From contig NZ_JABCRE010000002.1 in assembly GCF_012972675.1 (NCBI RefSeq), positions 547,001 through 611,000 on the forward strand: a stretch of 64,000 nucleotides of DNA, in the 5' to 3' direction. Below the pieces are notes generated by a model. The model did not search any database. It saw nothing but the letters and a program-made list of their open reading frames with translations, and was not told where the DNA came from. Shown in pieces: positions 9,091-16,707 of the stretch (its first letter is position 1; the number at the start of each line of letters is the position of its first letter). The position numbers and the translations under genes are program-made. The stretch is from Pontixanthobacter rizhaonensis (GTDB lineage: Bacteria; Pseudomonadota; Alphaproteobacteria; Sphingomonadales; Sphingomonadaceae).

Positions 9091-9664
9091 ACCCCGCCGA
9101 TTTCAGTAGGGCGCGTGTTTCAAACAGGGGTAAGCCGACAACACCTGAATGGCTCCCCTGTATCCATGCGATCAGCCCTTCGGCGCTGCCTTGGATGGCG
9201 TAGCCACCGGCTTTGCCGTCCCATTCACCACCAGCGATGTAGGCATCAATTTCGGCTTGGCTCAGCCGTTTGAAGCGAACGATGGTTTCGCTCAGCTTTT
9301 CGCGCAGGGTACCGTCAGGATATTTTAGAGCGATTGCCGATAATACACGGTGCCGCCGCCCGGACAGAAGCTGTAAACATTGGCGCGCGGATTGTTCGTC
9401 CTCAGTCTTAGGCAGAATACGCCGCCCGGCAGCGACAACCGTATCGCCCGATAGAATGAAATAGCCATCGCTGGGTACTGCAAGCGCTTTTTCCCGGGCC
9501 ATGCGCCGGGCATAGTCTCGCGGAATTTCAGCGCTATGCGGTGTTTCGTCAATATCGGCCGGAGATATGCCTACGGGCTCAATACCCAGCCTCGCGATCA
9601 GCTCACGCCGGCGCGGGCTGGCAGAGGCCAGAATCAACGAAGGATGGGAAACGGATGCGGTCAT
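9077..9664 (-). CDS. maf: Maf-like nucleoside triphosphate pyrophosphatase
   Basis: A 195-residue cytoplasmic protein of the Maf/HAM1-like fold, which hydrolyses non-canonical or modified NTPs to NMP and pyrophosphate. The signature ASASPRRRELI is at residues 13-23, followed by DIDETP. The segment LSGDTVVAAGRRILPKTEDE carries the metal-binding and substrate residues. It sits 12 nt after infA and overlaps the RNase gene by 14 nt, a conserved alphaproteobacterial order. Whether it prefers dTTP/UTP or m7GTP is not clear. Confidence 0.94.
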   Translation of the reverse strand: MTASVSHPSLILASASPRRRELIARLGIEPVGISPADIDETPHSAEIPRDYARRMAREKALAVPSDGYFILSGDTVVAAGRRILPKTEDEQSARQCLQLLSGRRHRVLSAIALKYPDGTLREKLSETIVRFKRLSQAEIDAYIAGGEWDGKAGGYAIQGSAEGLIAWIQGSHSGVVGLPLFETRALLKSAGFAIG

Positions 9665-9676
9665 GCCCGCAACATA

Positions 9677-9934
9677 TTATTGAGGGCCAGGGCCTTGTCC
9701 CGGGCCGCCACGGCCGGGCATAAAGCGGTATGTGATACGCGCCTTGGTCAAGTCATAGGGCGTCAGTTCACATAGAACTTCGTCACCCACCAGCACACGA
9801 ATGCGGTTTTTGCGCATCTTGCCAGCAGTGTGGCCCAGTACTTCATGACCATTTTCAAGCTCTACTCGGAACATCGCATTGGGTAGCAATTCTACCACCT
9901 TGCCGCGCATTTCGAGGAGTTCTTCTTTCGCCAT
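9677..9934 (-). CDS. infA: Translation initiation factor IF-1
   Basis: An 85-residue OB-fold protein beginning [20 protein letters not shown]. It contains the [20 protein letters not shown] stretch typical of IF-1, which binds the A site of the 30S subunit during initiation. It carries a short extra Gly/Pro/Gln C-terminus after the usual 72-residue core ([11 protein letters not shown]). It is the first gene of a minus-strand operon with maf, an RNase E/G and yacG. Confidence 0.97.
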   Translation of the reverse strand: MAKEELLEMRGKVVELLPNAMFRVELENGHEVLGHTAGKMRKNRIRVLVGDEVLCELTPYDLTKARITYRFMPGRGGPGQGPGPQ

Positions 9935-10114
9935 AAGTTCTGTCTATCCGTGTCGTTTGTCGATTGGTGTGGCGCGCACATAGCGCCGAGCGGGATAAAA
10001 GGGAAGCCTCGCGCGTATGAGTAGGGAATCAGCAGCCATTTCATGGGTCTGCGACAATTCGATACCTTAAAGCGGGTTGCCCCTTTGCCCGCTCATCTCA
10101 ACAAGGCGAAACGT

Positions 10115-12988
10115 ATGATCGCTCGCACACTTCTTGGTTCCTGCGCTGTTTTGGCGCTCACGGTGCCGTTTTCTGTATCTGCGCAGGGTGCAGAAGGGGA
10201 TCCGCCCACAGCAGACACATCGTCCAACGGAGAAATTGTCGTGCGGGCCGATCGTTTGCGCGGACAAGTCAACACGGCGCAAGCTCCAGTTTTGGAATTG
10301 AACGAGGAAGACATTGCAGCCTACGGCGCATCGTCGGTTGCCGATCTTGTGGCAGCTATTGAGCCGCAGACTGGTTCAACCCGGGGAAGGGGCGGCGGCA
10401 GGCCCGTATTTCTGGTCAATGGCATCCGGGTCGCCAGTTTTCGTGAGTTCCGATCCTACCCCTCGGAAGCTATCCGCAAAGTAGAGGTTCTGCCCGAAGA
10501 AACCGCGCAATTGTTCGGCTTCCCACCGGACCGGCGTGTGTTGAACTTCATCCTGAAAGACAATTTTTCCGCAGTCACCGCGGAAGTGGAATATGAGCAA
10601 CCTGATCGCGGTGGCTATTCAGTCAATGAGCAAGAACTGACCCTGCTGCGTATATCCAAGGCGGGGCGGCTCAACCTCAATGCGGAAGTGCGCGATGTCA
10701 CCTTGCTAACAGAAGAAGAGCGCGAGATCATCCAGACGCCTGATAGTCTGCCTGATGTTGCAACCGATCCAAACCCCGCGGCATTTCGCAGTTTGGTATC
10801 CGACAGTGCCCAAAAGGAAGTTACTGCCAACTGGGCCAAGGCATTTCTCGATACCGGTTCGTCCATCAGTCTTAACGCCACCTATGAGCGCAGTGATTCG
10901 CGCAGCCTGTCGGGTCTCGACAGTGTCCTGCTGACTGATGGCGCTGGTAATCAAGCGCTGCGAACTTTCGGGGCTGATAATCCGCTGGAAAGACGAATTG
11001 CGTCAGACACATTCTCTAGCGCTTTTTCCTTCTCAAAACCGCTCGGATCGTTTCAGTTCACCGCCACGGCTGATGCCAATTACTCGGCCAGTCGGACTGA
11101 AATAGACAGACGAGCCGATGTAACCGCTCTGATCGCTGATGCCGCAGCCGGCACTTTGGCGATTGATGGCGCTTTACCCGCTTTAGAGGACGCCGGTTTC
11201 GATGTGGCTGATGTGGGTACTTATTCGGCTGACACCAAACTGACAGTACGGGGCAGCCCGTTTTTCGTACCCGCAGGTGATGTCCAAACGACGGTCGATC
11301 TTGGCTATGGATGGAACCGGATCGATAGCGAGGATTCTCGCGCTGGATCCGATGTACAACTGACGCGGGGTGCTATCTCCGGCGGTTTCAATATTGCGGT
11401 TCCTATAACCAGCACGCGCGATGATTTCCTTGCCGCGATCGGTTCTATTACTTTGAACGGGCAGGTAGGTTTCACCGATCTGTCGGATTTCGGAACCCTG
11501 TATACTTGGAATGCAGGATTGAATTGGGAACCGGTTGACGGGCTTAATTTGCAAGCGACCTATGTGTTTCGGGAAGCCGCGCCGTCTTTGGCCCAATTGG
11601 GTAACCCGCAGATCACGACGCTGAACGTTCCGTTTTTTGATCTGGCGACGGGCGATACTGCGCTGGTTGAATTAACCACGGGCGGCAATCCCAATCTACA
11701 AACAGAGACGCAGTCTGATTGGAATTTTTCTGCCAATTGGGACGTGCCGTTTGTGGATGGTGCGCGGCTGAGGATCGATTACGTCAAAAACCGTTCGGAC
11801 GATGTGTCATCTTCTTTCCCATTCCTGTCACCAGAGCTTGAGGCAGCATTCCCCGCGCGGGTGACCCGCGATGCGGCTGGGTCGTTGCTGGCGGTTGACC
11901 AACGGCCGATAGACTTCTTTGAAAGCCGAACAGAGCGTTTGTCCTTTGGCTTAACGATGCGCGGCCGGATTGGTGGCGGAGATGCACGCGGCGGCGGCCG
12001 AGGAGGGCCGCCTGCTGGTGTTACTGGTGGCCGCCGGCCCAATGCCCGACCCGATACCCCGGCTACCGATCAACGTGCTGGCGGGGGTGCCAGAGAGGGA
12101 GCCAGAGACGGAGGCGAAGAAAGAGGCGGGCCCAACCGGTCCAGACGCGGTCCCCCTCTGGCGAATATGAGCGAGGAACAGCGCGAACAATTTCAGGCGT
12201 TCCGGCAGCGGTTATGTGCGGATGATGGCGAGGCGTTTATAACAGGCTTGGCGCAGACCCTTGCGAGAGGAGAAACACCTGAGGGCATGGAGGGTTTCGA
12301 TAGTGAGCGAACCCAACGTATGCTCGCGCGGTTTTCCAATGAAGACGGCACTCTCAACACAGAGCGCCTAAGCCGCTTCCGCGAACGTATGTGTGCAGGT
12401 AGTGGGCCTGATGGTCCCGCGAGCGCTGGTGCGCAGTCCGGTAGACCCAATGCGGCGACTGGTGGGCAGCCGCGAGGCGCAGGCGGAATCCCTGGTTTTG
12501 GCGGCGAGAATAGCATCCGTTACTTCTTGAATTTGACGCATACTGTGGAGCTGGACCGGCAGATTTTGATCGCTCAAAACGGGCCATTGCTTGACCTGCT
12601 GGACGGTGATGCGCTGACGGCCTTTGGTACACCGACAAACACCTCACGGCTTGAAGCGGGCATATTCGGGCAGGGGCTGGGTATGCGGCTGTCAGGCCGA
12701 TATACTGGCAGCGCACGGGTCAATGGAAGCGGGGCGCCAGGCAGCACGGATCTGTTCGTTGATGACCTGCTGACAATGGATGTGCGCTTATTTGCTGATC
12801 TGGGTCGGTTGCTGAAAAAAGACAGCGGCATACTGAAAGGGATGAGAGCGTCGTTCAGGTTCGACAACGTGTTTGATGGGCGCCGTATTGTGCGGGATAA
12901 CAATGGCGATATCCCGATCGGCTTTCAGCCTCTGTTGGTGGACCCCACAGGCCGGTATTTGGGTATGGAACTCCGCAAGCTATTTTGA
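10115..12988 (+). CDS. TonB-dependent receptor with an Arg/Gly-rich insertion
   Basis: An outer-membrane receptor of 957 residues. The start at 10115 gives signal peptide MIARTLLGSCAVLALTVPFS ending VSAQ and has AAGG upstream; an in-frame ATG at 10043 would add 24 residues. A plug-like domain follows (about 40-160), including VFLVNGIRV and EVLPEETAQLFGFP, then a barrel with many alternating strands ending in Phe (ELRKLF), the outer-membrane insertion signal. Residues about 617-798 are a low-complexity Gly/Arg/Pro-rich insert holding two similar short modules, FRQRLCADDG and FRERMCAGSG. The ligand is unknown and no TonB, transporter or peptidase partner is adjacent. Confidence 0.9.
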   Translation: MIARTLLGSCAVLALTVPFSVSAQGAEGDPPTADTSSNGEIVVRADRLRGQVNTAQAPVLELNEEDIAAYGASSVADLVAAIEPQTGSTRGRGGGRPVFLVNGIRVASFREFRSYPSEAIRKVEVLPEETAQLFGFPPDRRVLNFILKDNFSAVTAEVEYEQPDRGGYSVNEQELTLLRISKAGRLNLNAEVRDVTLLTEEEREIIQTPDSLPDVATDPNPAAFRSLVSDSAQKEVTANWAKAFLDTGSSISLNATYERSDSRSLSGLDSVLLTDGAGNQALRTFGADNPLERRIASDTFSSAFSFSKPLGSFQFTATADANYSASRTEIDRRADVTALIADAAAGTLAIDGALPALEDAGFDVADVGTYSADTKLTVRGSPFFVPAGDVQTTVDLGYGWNRIDSEDSRAGSDVQLTRGAISGGFNIAVPITSTRDDFLAAIGSITLNGQVGFTDLSDFGTLYTWNAGLNWEPVDGLNLQATYVFREAAPSLAQLGNPQITTLNVPFFDLATGDTALVELTTGGNPNLQTETQSDWNFSANWDVPFVDGARLRIDYVKNRSDDVSSSFPFLSPELEAAFPARVTRDAAGSLLAVDQRPIDFFESRTERLSFGLTMRGRIGGGDARGGGRGGPPAGVTGGRRPNARPDTPATDQRAGGGAREGARDGGEERGGPNRSRRGPPLANMSEEQREQFQAFRQRLCADDGEAFITGLAQTLARGETPEGMEGFDSERTQRMLARFSNEDGTLNTERLSRFRERMCAGSGPDGPASAGAQSGRPNAATGGQPRGAGGIPGFGGENSIRYFLNLTHTVELDRQILIAQNGPLLDLLDGDALTAFGTPTNTSRLEAGIFGQGLGMRLSGRYTGSARVNGSGAPGSTDLFVDDLLTMDVRLFADLGRLLKKDSGILKGMRASFRFDNVFDGRRIVRDNNGDIPIGFQPLLVDPTGRYLGMELRKLF

Positions 12989-13014
12989 TGCCTGCGGAGT
13001 TTTCCGACATCCTA

Positions 13015-13815
13015 TCAATGCAGGCTGGATTGCGGGAATAGCAGCCCGGTTAATCCGCGCGGTTCGAATGGTTGCCATTCGCCTTCATTCTGCGCCAACC
13101 GGTCGGCAATAGCGAACATGACCGTCGGGTTGACACCAAGGCCGATATGGCTGGCCATGACCTCAATATTTTCCGTCTGCCCCTTTGTATCGGGATGCGG
13201 GTGCTGCACTGAGCCGCGCCAATGGACGACACCGTCACCTTTGGTCAGGATAGAGGTCGTCGGTACGGGCGGTGCCTGGTCCAAGCCAGTGAAGTGGCCA
13301 GCCTCCATCGGTTCAGGGTTTTTGCCATTGAGCCATTCAAATAATTTGGCCGCATTGGTGTGATCGCGGTCATCGCTGATCGGGCTGCCAAGTGAAATTA
13401 CCATGCGGACCTTGTCCGGCATCATCTTGGCCAGCTCCCGTGCGAACACACCGCCAAGGCTCCAACCGACAATTGAAATCTTGCCGCCTGTTTCCTTATA
13501 CAGATCGTCAACCCTCTGCTTCATCGCATCTACGCGGGCATTGTCGATCCGGACATTGCGGCCAAGTTCCCACCCTACGGTATGGTAGCCCAAACTATCC
13601 AGCAAGGAGCGCATCGGGCGGGTCGAGCGGTCGCTGGCCATGAAGCCGGGTAATACGAGCACACCGTGGCCATCACCCTTGGGCAGGTGCCGCATCGCAG
13701 GGCGTAGAGCAACGAAACTGGCAAATTCAGCCATCGCGCGGCCCGGCTCCGTCAATGTGTAAAAACGGCTTGGGGGACGAGCGCTGGTGGCTTCTGCCGA
13801 TTGGGTTGCTGTCAT
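13015..13815 (-). CDS. Alpha/beta hydrolase
   Basis: A 266-residue alpha/beta-hydrolase. The nucleophile elbow is GWSLGG (residues 118-123). The candidate acid is in TKGDGVVHW and the His in ASHIGLGVNP. The N-terminal HGVLVLPGFMASD supplies the oxyanion region. Its ATG overlaps the stop of the wax ester synthase gene (ATGA at 13815-13812), so the two are translationally coupled. A role in hydrolysing or remodelling neutral lipid esters is plausible from that pairing but not shown. Confidence 0.88.
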   Translation of the reverse strand: MTATQSAEATSARPPSRFYTLTEPGRAMAEFASFVALRPAMRHLPKGDGHGVLVLPGFMASDRSTRPMRSLLDSLGYHTVGWELGRNVRIDNARVDAMKQRVDDLYKETGGKISIVGWSLGGVFARELAKMMPDKVRMVISLGSPISDDRDHTNAAKLFEWLNGKNPEPMEAGHFTGLDQAPPVPTTSILTKGDGVVHWRGSVQHPHPDTKGQTENIEVMASHIGLGVNPTVMFAIADRLAQNEGEWQPFEPRGLTGLLFPQSSLH

Positions 13816-15434
13816 GTTTTTGGCTTCCTCTTGCTTGCACCTTTTGCCGGAATCTTACGCCCCGTTTTTGCTGGTGCTTTTTTCGTACTGCTTGTCCGGC
13901 TTTTCGCCGCCGCAGTGGGTTTGGTTGCAGCCCGCTTTTTGGTGGGCGCTTTTTTTGCTGGTGTTTTTTGAGCGGCGGCCTTTTTTGCAGAAGCATTCTT
14001 GGTGGGTGCTGCATTTAGTTTGGCAGCTAAATCACGATATTCTTCAAAACTGTCTTGTATGCACTGTGCGTAGAAGTCCGGATCGGGCATCAATTTGCGG
14101 CAGGCGGTGAAGGAAATTGTTGCTTCGCTACAGTACGATTGCACGACATGACCAAGGCCGAGGCCATCGGTCAGGCAAAGCAGCCCCATCATACTTTCAA
14201 GCTGCGCGCCCGATGAGTAAATCGGCACCGGCGGACCCGGCACATTGGTGACCACCGTTGAGAATGGAGGGCCCATACGATTGGCCAGGCCAAGGCGTGT
14301 GTAGAGCTGCGCGCCCAATGCCATGAACAGGGCCGGGCTGACTTTGCTCATTTCGGTCATATTGCGCGCACCAACCGCGTCGCTCATGGCCTTGGAATTG
14401 GTGGTGCGGGAATATACGAAATCCAACCGCTCTGTCAGATCTTCCAAATGTGTGCCCAAAGGCGCGATCATCGCAGCCACTTGGTTGCCCATATCGCCCT
14501 TCTCCTCGCCGGAGCGGACGGAAATAGGCGCCATCGCCGTGAGTGTTTTTGCGGGCAGGTCGCTCTTGTCCAGCAAATAACGCCGCATGGCGCCGCCGAT
14601 AATGGCGAGGAACACATCGTTGACTTTGCAACCGGGTGACAGCGCCCGAATGGATTTGATATCGGCCAAAGGCACGCTGCGCCCTTCGACAACGCGCGCG
14701 GTCGAAATCACCTTGTTAAAGCGGCAGCGCGGTGCGACCATTTCGGTGCTGACTTTGAAGTCTTTCACCGCCAAGCCTTTGATGGCGTTGGCAAGACCGG
14801 GCGCTGCCTTTGCGGCAACTTCCAACTGCTTCAACGGGTTGGTGAGCGCGCTGATATAGGATTTGCCGAGTAGCTCTATTGGATTGGGAACTTTCTCCGG
14901 CTTCCAATTATCGGGTTTGTCTGGCGCTGGCGCATCCGGAACCAGCGTATGCAGCGCTTCCATCAAATCCACGCCGCTCATACCATCGATGGCTGCATGA
15001 TGGACCTTTGTGATCATTGCATAGCCGCCGGGCGCGACCCCGGGAATGTTATCCAGCCCCTCTACAACTGTGAATTCCCAAGGGGGGCGGCTCAAATCCA
15101 GCGGACGGGCGAAAATCCGCGCTGCCTGAATGCACAGCTGACGCCAATCACCCGGTTTGGGCAATGCAACATGGCGCACATGATATTCCAGATCGAAATC
15201 CGGGTCTTCAATCCAATAGGGATAATCGAGATCAAAAGGGACTTTGACCAAGCGCTGTCGCATCGTTTTCGACAGTTGCATCCTGCTTTCAAAAAAAGAC
15301 AGGATGTCTTTGAAGCGGACAAAACCGCCGGGCGCAGTCGCAGGATTGTAGATCAACAAAGACCCGATATGCATCGGTGAGTTGCGCGTTTCCAGCGCGA
15401 CGAATGACGCATCCATGCCTTGTAACTGTCGCAA
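13812..15434 (-). CDS. Wax ester synthase/diacylglycerol O-acyltransferase with Lys/Ala-rich tail
   Basis: A 540-residue WS/DGAT-family acyltransferase that esterifies acyl-CoA to a long-chain alcohol or diacylglycerol to make storage lipid. The catalytic HHAAIDG is at residues 145-151. The C-terminal DGAT half contains NDVFLAIIGGAMRRYL and the PFSTVVTNVPGP motif. The last 70 or so residues (from about 471) are unlike the family core: a tail rich in Lys, Ala, Pro and Thr with repeated AKK units, similar to histone H1. Such a tail could bind nucleic acid, membranes or the lipid-granule surface. It is coupled to a downstream alpha/beta hydrolase. Confidence 0.94.
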   Translation of the reverse strand: MRQLQGMDASFVALETRNSPMHIGSLLIYNPATAPGGFVRFKDILSFFESRMQLSKTMRQRLVKVPFDLDYPYWIEDPDFDLEYHVRHVALPKPGDWRQLCIQAARIFARPLDLSRPPWEFTVVEGLDNIPGVAPGGYAMITKVHHAAIDGMSGVDLMEALHTLVPDAPAPDKPDNWKPEKVPNPIELLGKSYISALTNPLKQLEVAAKAAPGLANAIKGLAVKDFKVSTEMVAPRCRFNKVISTARVVEGRSVPLADIKSIRALSPGCKVNDVFLAIIGGAMRRYLLDKSDLPAKTLTAMAPISVRSGEEKGDMGNQVAAMIAPLGTHLEDLTERLDFVYSRTTNSKAMSDAVGARNMTEMSKVSPALFMALGAQLYTRLGLANRMGPPFSTVVTNVPGPPVPIYSSGAQLESMMGLLCLTDGLGLGHVVQSYCSEATISFTACRKLMPDPDFYAQCIQDSFEEYRDLAAKLNAAPTKNASAKKAAAQKTPAKKAPTKKRAATKPTAAAKSRTSSTKKAPAKTGRKIPAKGASKRKPKT

Positions 15435-15567
15435 ATCCGCTCCTGCTCAATCGCCGGCCTGCGCCGGATAGATGCCAGAGGGGTAACACAGCAGGAGGCG
15501 GCGTCAACGTCCTTGCGCAATATGACAACTATCGATGCAGATTATGCAATAAAGCTGTCGCGGTCGG

Positions 15568-16518
15568 TTAGACTGTTTCGCGGGATTTGATTGCCGAACC
15601 GACATGACGTTGTAGCGTCTGACGGTACCGCTTCATCGAAGGTGCGGGCATCCGCTGTTTGCGGGGGACTGCATTGGCGGTTGGCGATGCTGGTGTTTTT
15701 AGGTCCAATTCGCCAACAAACTTGATGATCTCATCCGAATTGCGGACGGTCATATTCGTCATTCCCGGTAGATCGCCACAATCTGCGTGGGTCAGCCCGA
15801 ACATGAACAATTCGCGATAGGCAACCCGTTCCGTCAAGCCGGATAGAAGCCTTACCCCAAGGTGGGCTGGCAATTGGTCCAATGCACTGTCAAAACGTTT
15901 TAGTTGCAGCTTCTCAGCCCATCTGACGCGGTTCTTCACCAGCATCCAATCAGTGCCCGGCAGCCCGCGCTCACAGCGTTCAGCCCGCAGCTCCGCCACA
16001 GTTTCTGCGAACCGGCCCAGACGTGCAAAGCGCATGGTGGCAGCGTTGAAATGGGCAACCGAGTCCAAATCAATAAAGGTCGGGTTGACTGGTGTAATCA
16101 GCTTATCTGCCATCGCGATCGCGCGGCGCGCAATCGGCGAATCGTGTCCCGCCACATCAATAACGATATGCGTAGCACCAGCACCGACACGGGCGATTTC
16201 TTGCGCCAGCATCGCGCCAGTTTGATGTTCCAGCACAATCGGCTGCGGGCTGGGTAGGTCGATCCCCAAGCTACGAGAGGTCGCTTCGCGGTTCTCTAAC
16301 GCACGGGAAAACGATTGCTGTCTGCGATCGAGGTCAATAGCGAGTACTTTGCTACCTGAACGCGCCAAAGCGATGCTGGTGTGGAATGCCAGCGTTGATT
16401 TGCCGACGCCGCCTTTTTCATTGGCGAAAACGATGATCTGGGCTTTGATCTCGGGGCGACGACAAATATCGGCCAAAACGACCGAAGGATGCTCTCCGTT
16501 AGAGTGCTCAAAATCCAT
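15568..16518 (-). CDS. mipZ: Division-plane positioning ATPase MipZ
   Basis: A 316-residue ParA/MinD-superfamily ATPase with the deviant Walker A KGGVGKST at residues 35-42, then VLAIDLDRRQQSFSRALENR and HIVIDVAGHDSP. In Caulobacter, MipZ forms a bipolar gradient through ParB and inhibits FtsZ, so division occurs at mid-cell. The MipZ-type DLDRRQ segment separates it from ParA. A TTG 12 nt further upstream is a possible alternative start; I prefer the ATG. It has a basic C-terminal tail. The upstream control region holds a GANTC palindrome and a DnaA box. It is not next to parAB here. Confidence 0.88.
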   Translation of the reverse strand: MDFEHSNGEHPSVVLADICRRPEIKAQIIVFANEKGGVGKSTLAFHTSIALARSGSKVLAIDLDRRQQSFSRALENREATSRSLGIDLPSPQPIVLEHQTGAMLAQEIARVGAGATHIVIDVAGHDSPIARRAIAMADKLITPVNPTFIDLDSVAHFNAATMRFARLGRFAETVAELRAERCERGLPGTDWMLVKNRVRWAEKLQLKRFDSALDQLPAHLGVRLLSGLTERVAYRELFMFGLTHADCGDLPGMTNMTVRNSDEIIKFVGELDLKTPASPTANAVPRKQRMPAPSMKRYRQTLQRHVGSAIKSRETV

Positions 16519-16544
16519 CAAAACCCCCAAAGTTTAGATCCAGT

Positions 16545-16558
16545 CGATTCGCGAATCG
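16545..16558. promoter_or_regulatory. Palindromic double GANTC (CcrM) site upstream of mipZ
   Basis: The 14-bp sequence CGATTCGCGAATCG is a perfect palindrome carrying two GANTC sites (GATTC 16546-16550, GAATC 16553-16557), 28-40 bp before the mipZ start. GANTC is the target of the alphaproteobacterial cell-cycle methyltransferase CcrM and is read by GcrA. In Caulobacter mipZ transcription depends on GANTC methylation. That the site works this way here is inference. Confidence 0.55.
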
Positions 16559-16589
16559 GCCAGCTGCGAGAGTGTCTAGGTTTTAGGAG

Positions 16590-16598
16590 TTATCCACA
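16590..16598 (+). promoter_or_regulatory. DnaA box in the mipZ-uvrC intergenic region
   Basis: TTATCCACA matches the strong DnaA-box consensus perfectly. It lies 72 bp upstream of the mipZ start and 110 bp upstream of the uvrC start, 32 bp from the GANTC palindrome. A single box is not an origin, so transcriptional control by DnaA is the simpler reading. Confidence 0.6.
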
Positions 16599-16707
16599 AG
16601 TAAAAAGTCGAATAATGTCGTGCTATCGGCCGATTGAAGTTCGGTTCGTACTCGCCTGAAGCCAAACGAAAACTTCCAATCTGGGCGGGCGAGTCTATTG
16701 GTGGGGG

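Noticed and set aside
11956-12170. Gly/Arg-rich stretch as a frameshift in the receptor gene
   Set aside because: The frame is open on both sides and barrel-like sequence resumes in the same frame, so it is an insertion, not an error.
16590-16598. Replication origin suggested by a DnaA box
   Set aside because: Only one perfect box, no AT-rich unwinding element and no dnaA/dnaN/hemE context, so transcription control is more likely.
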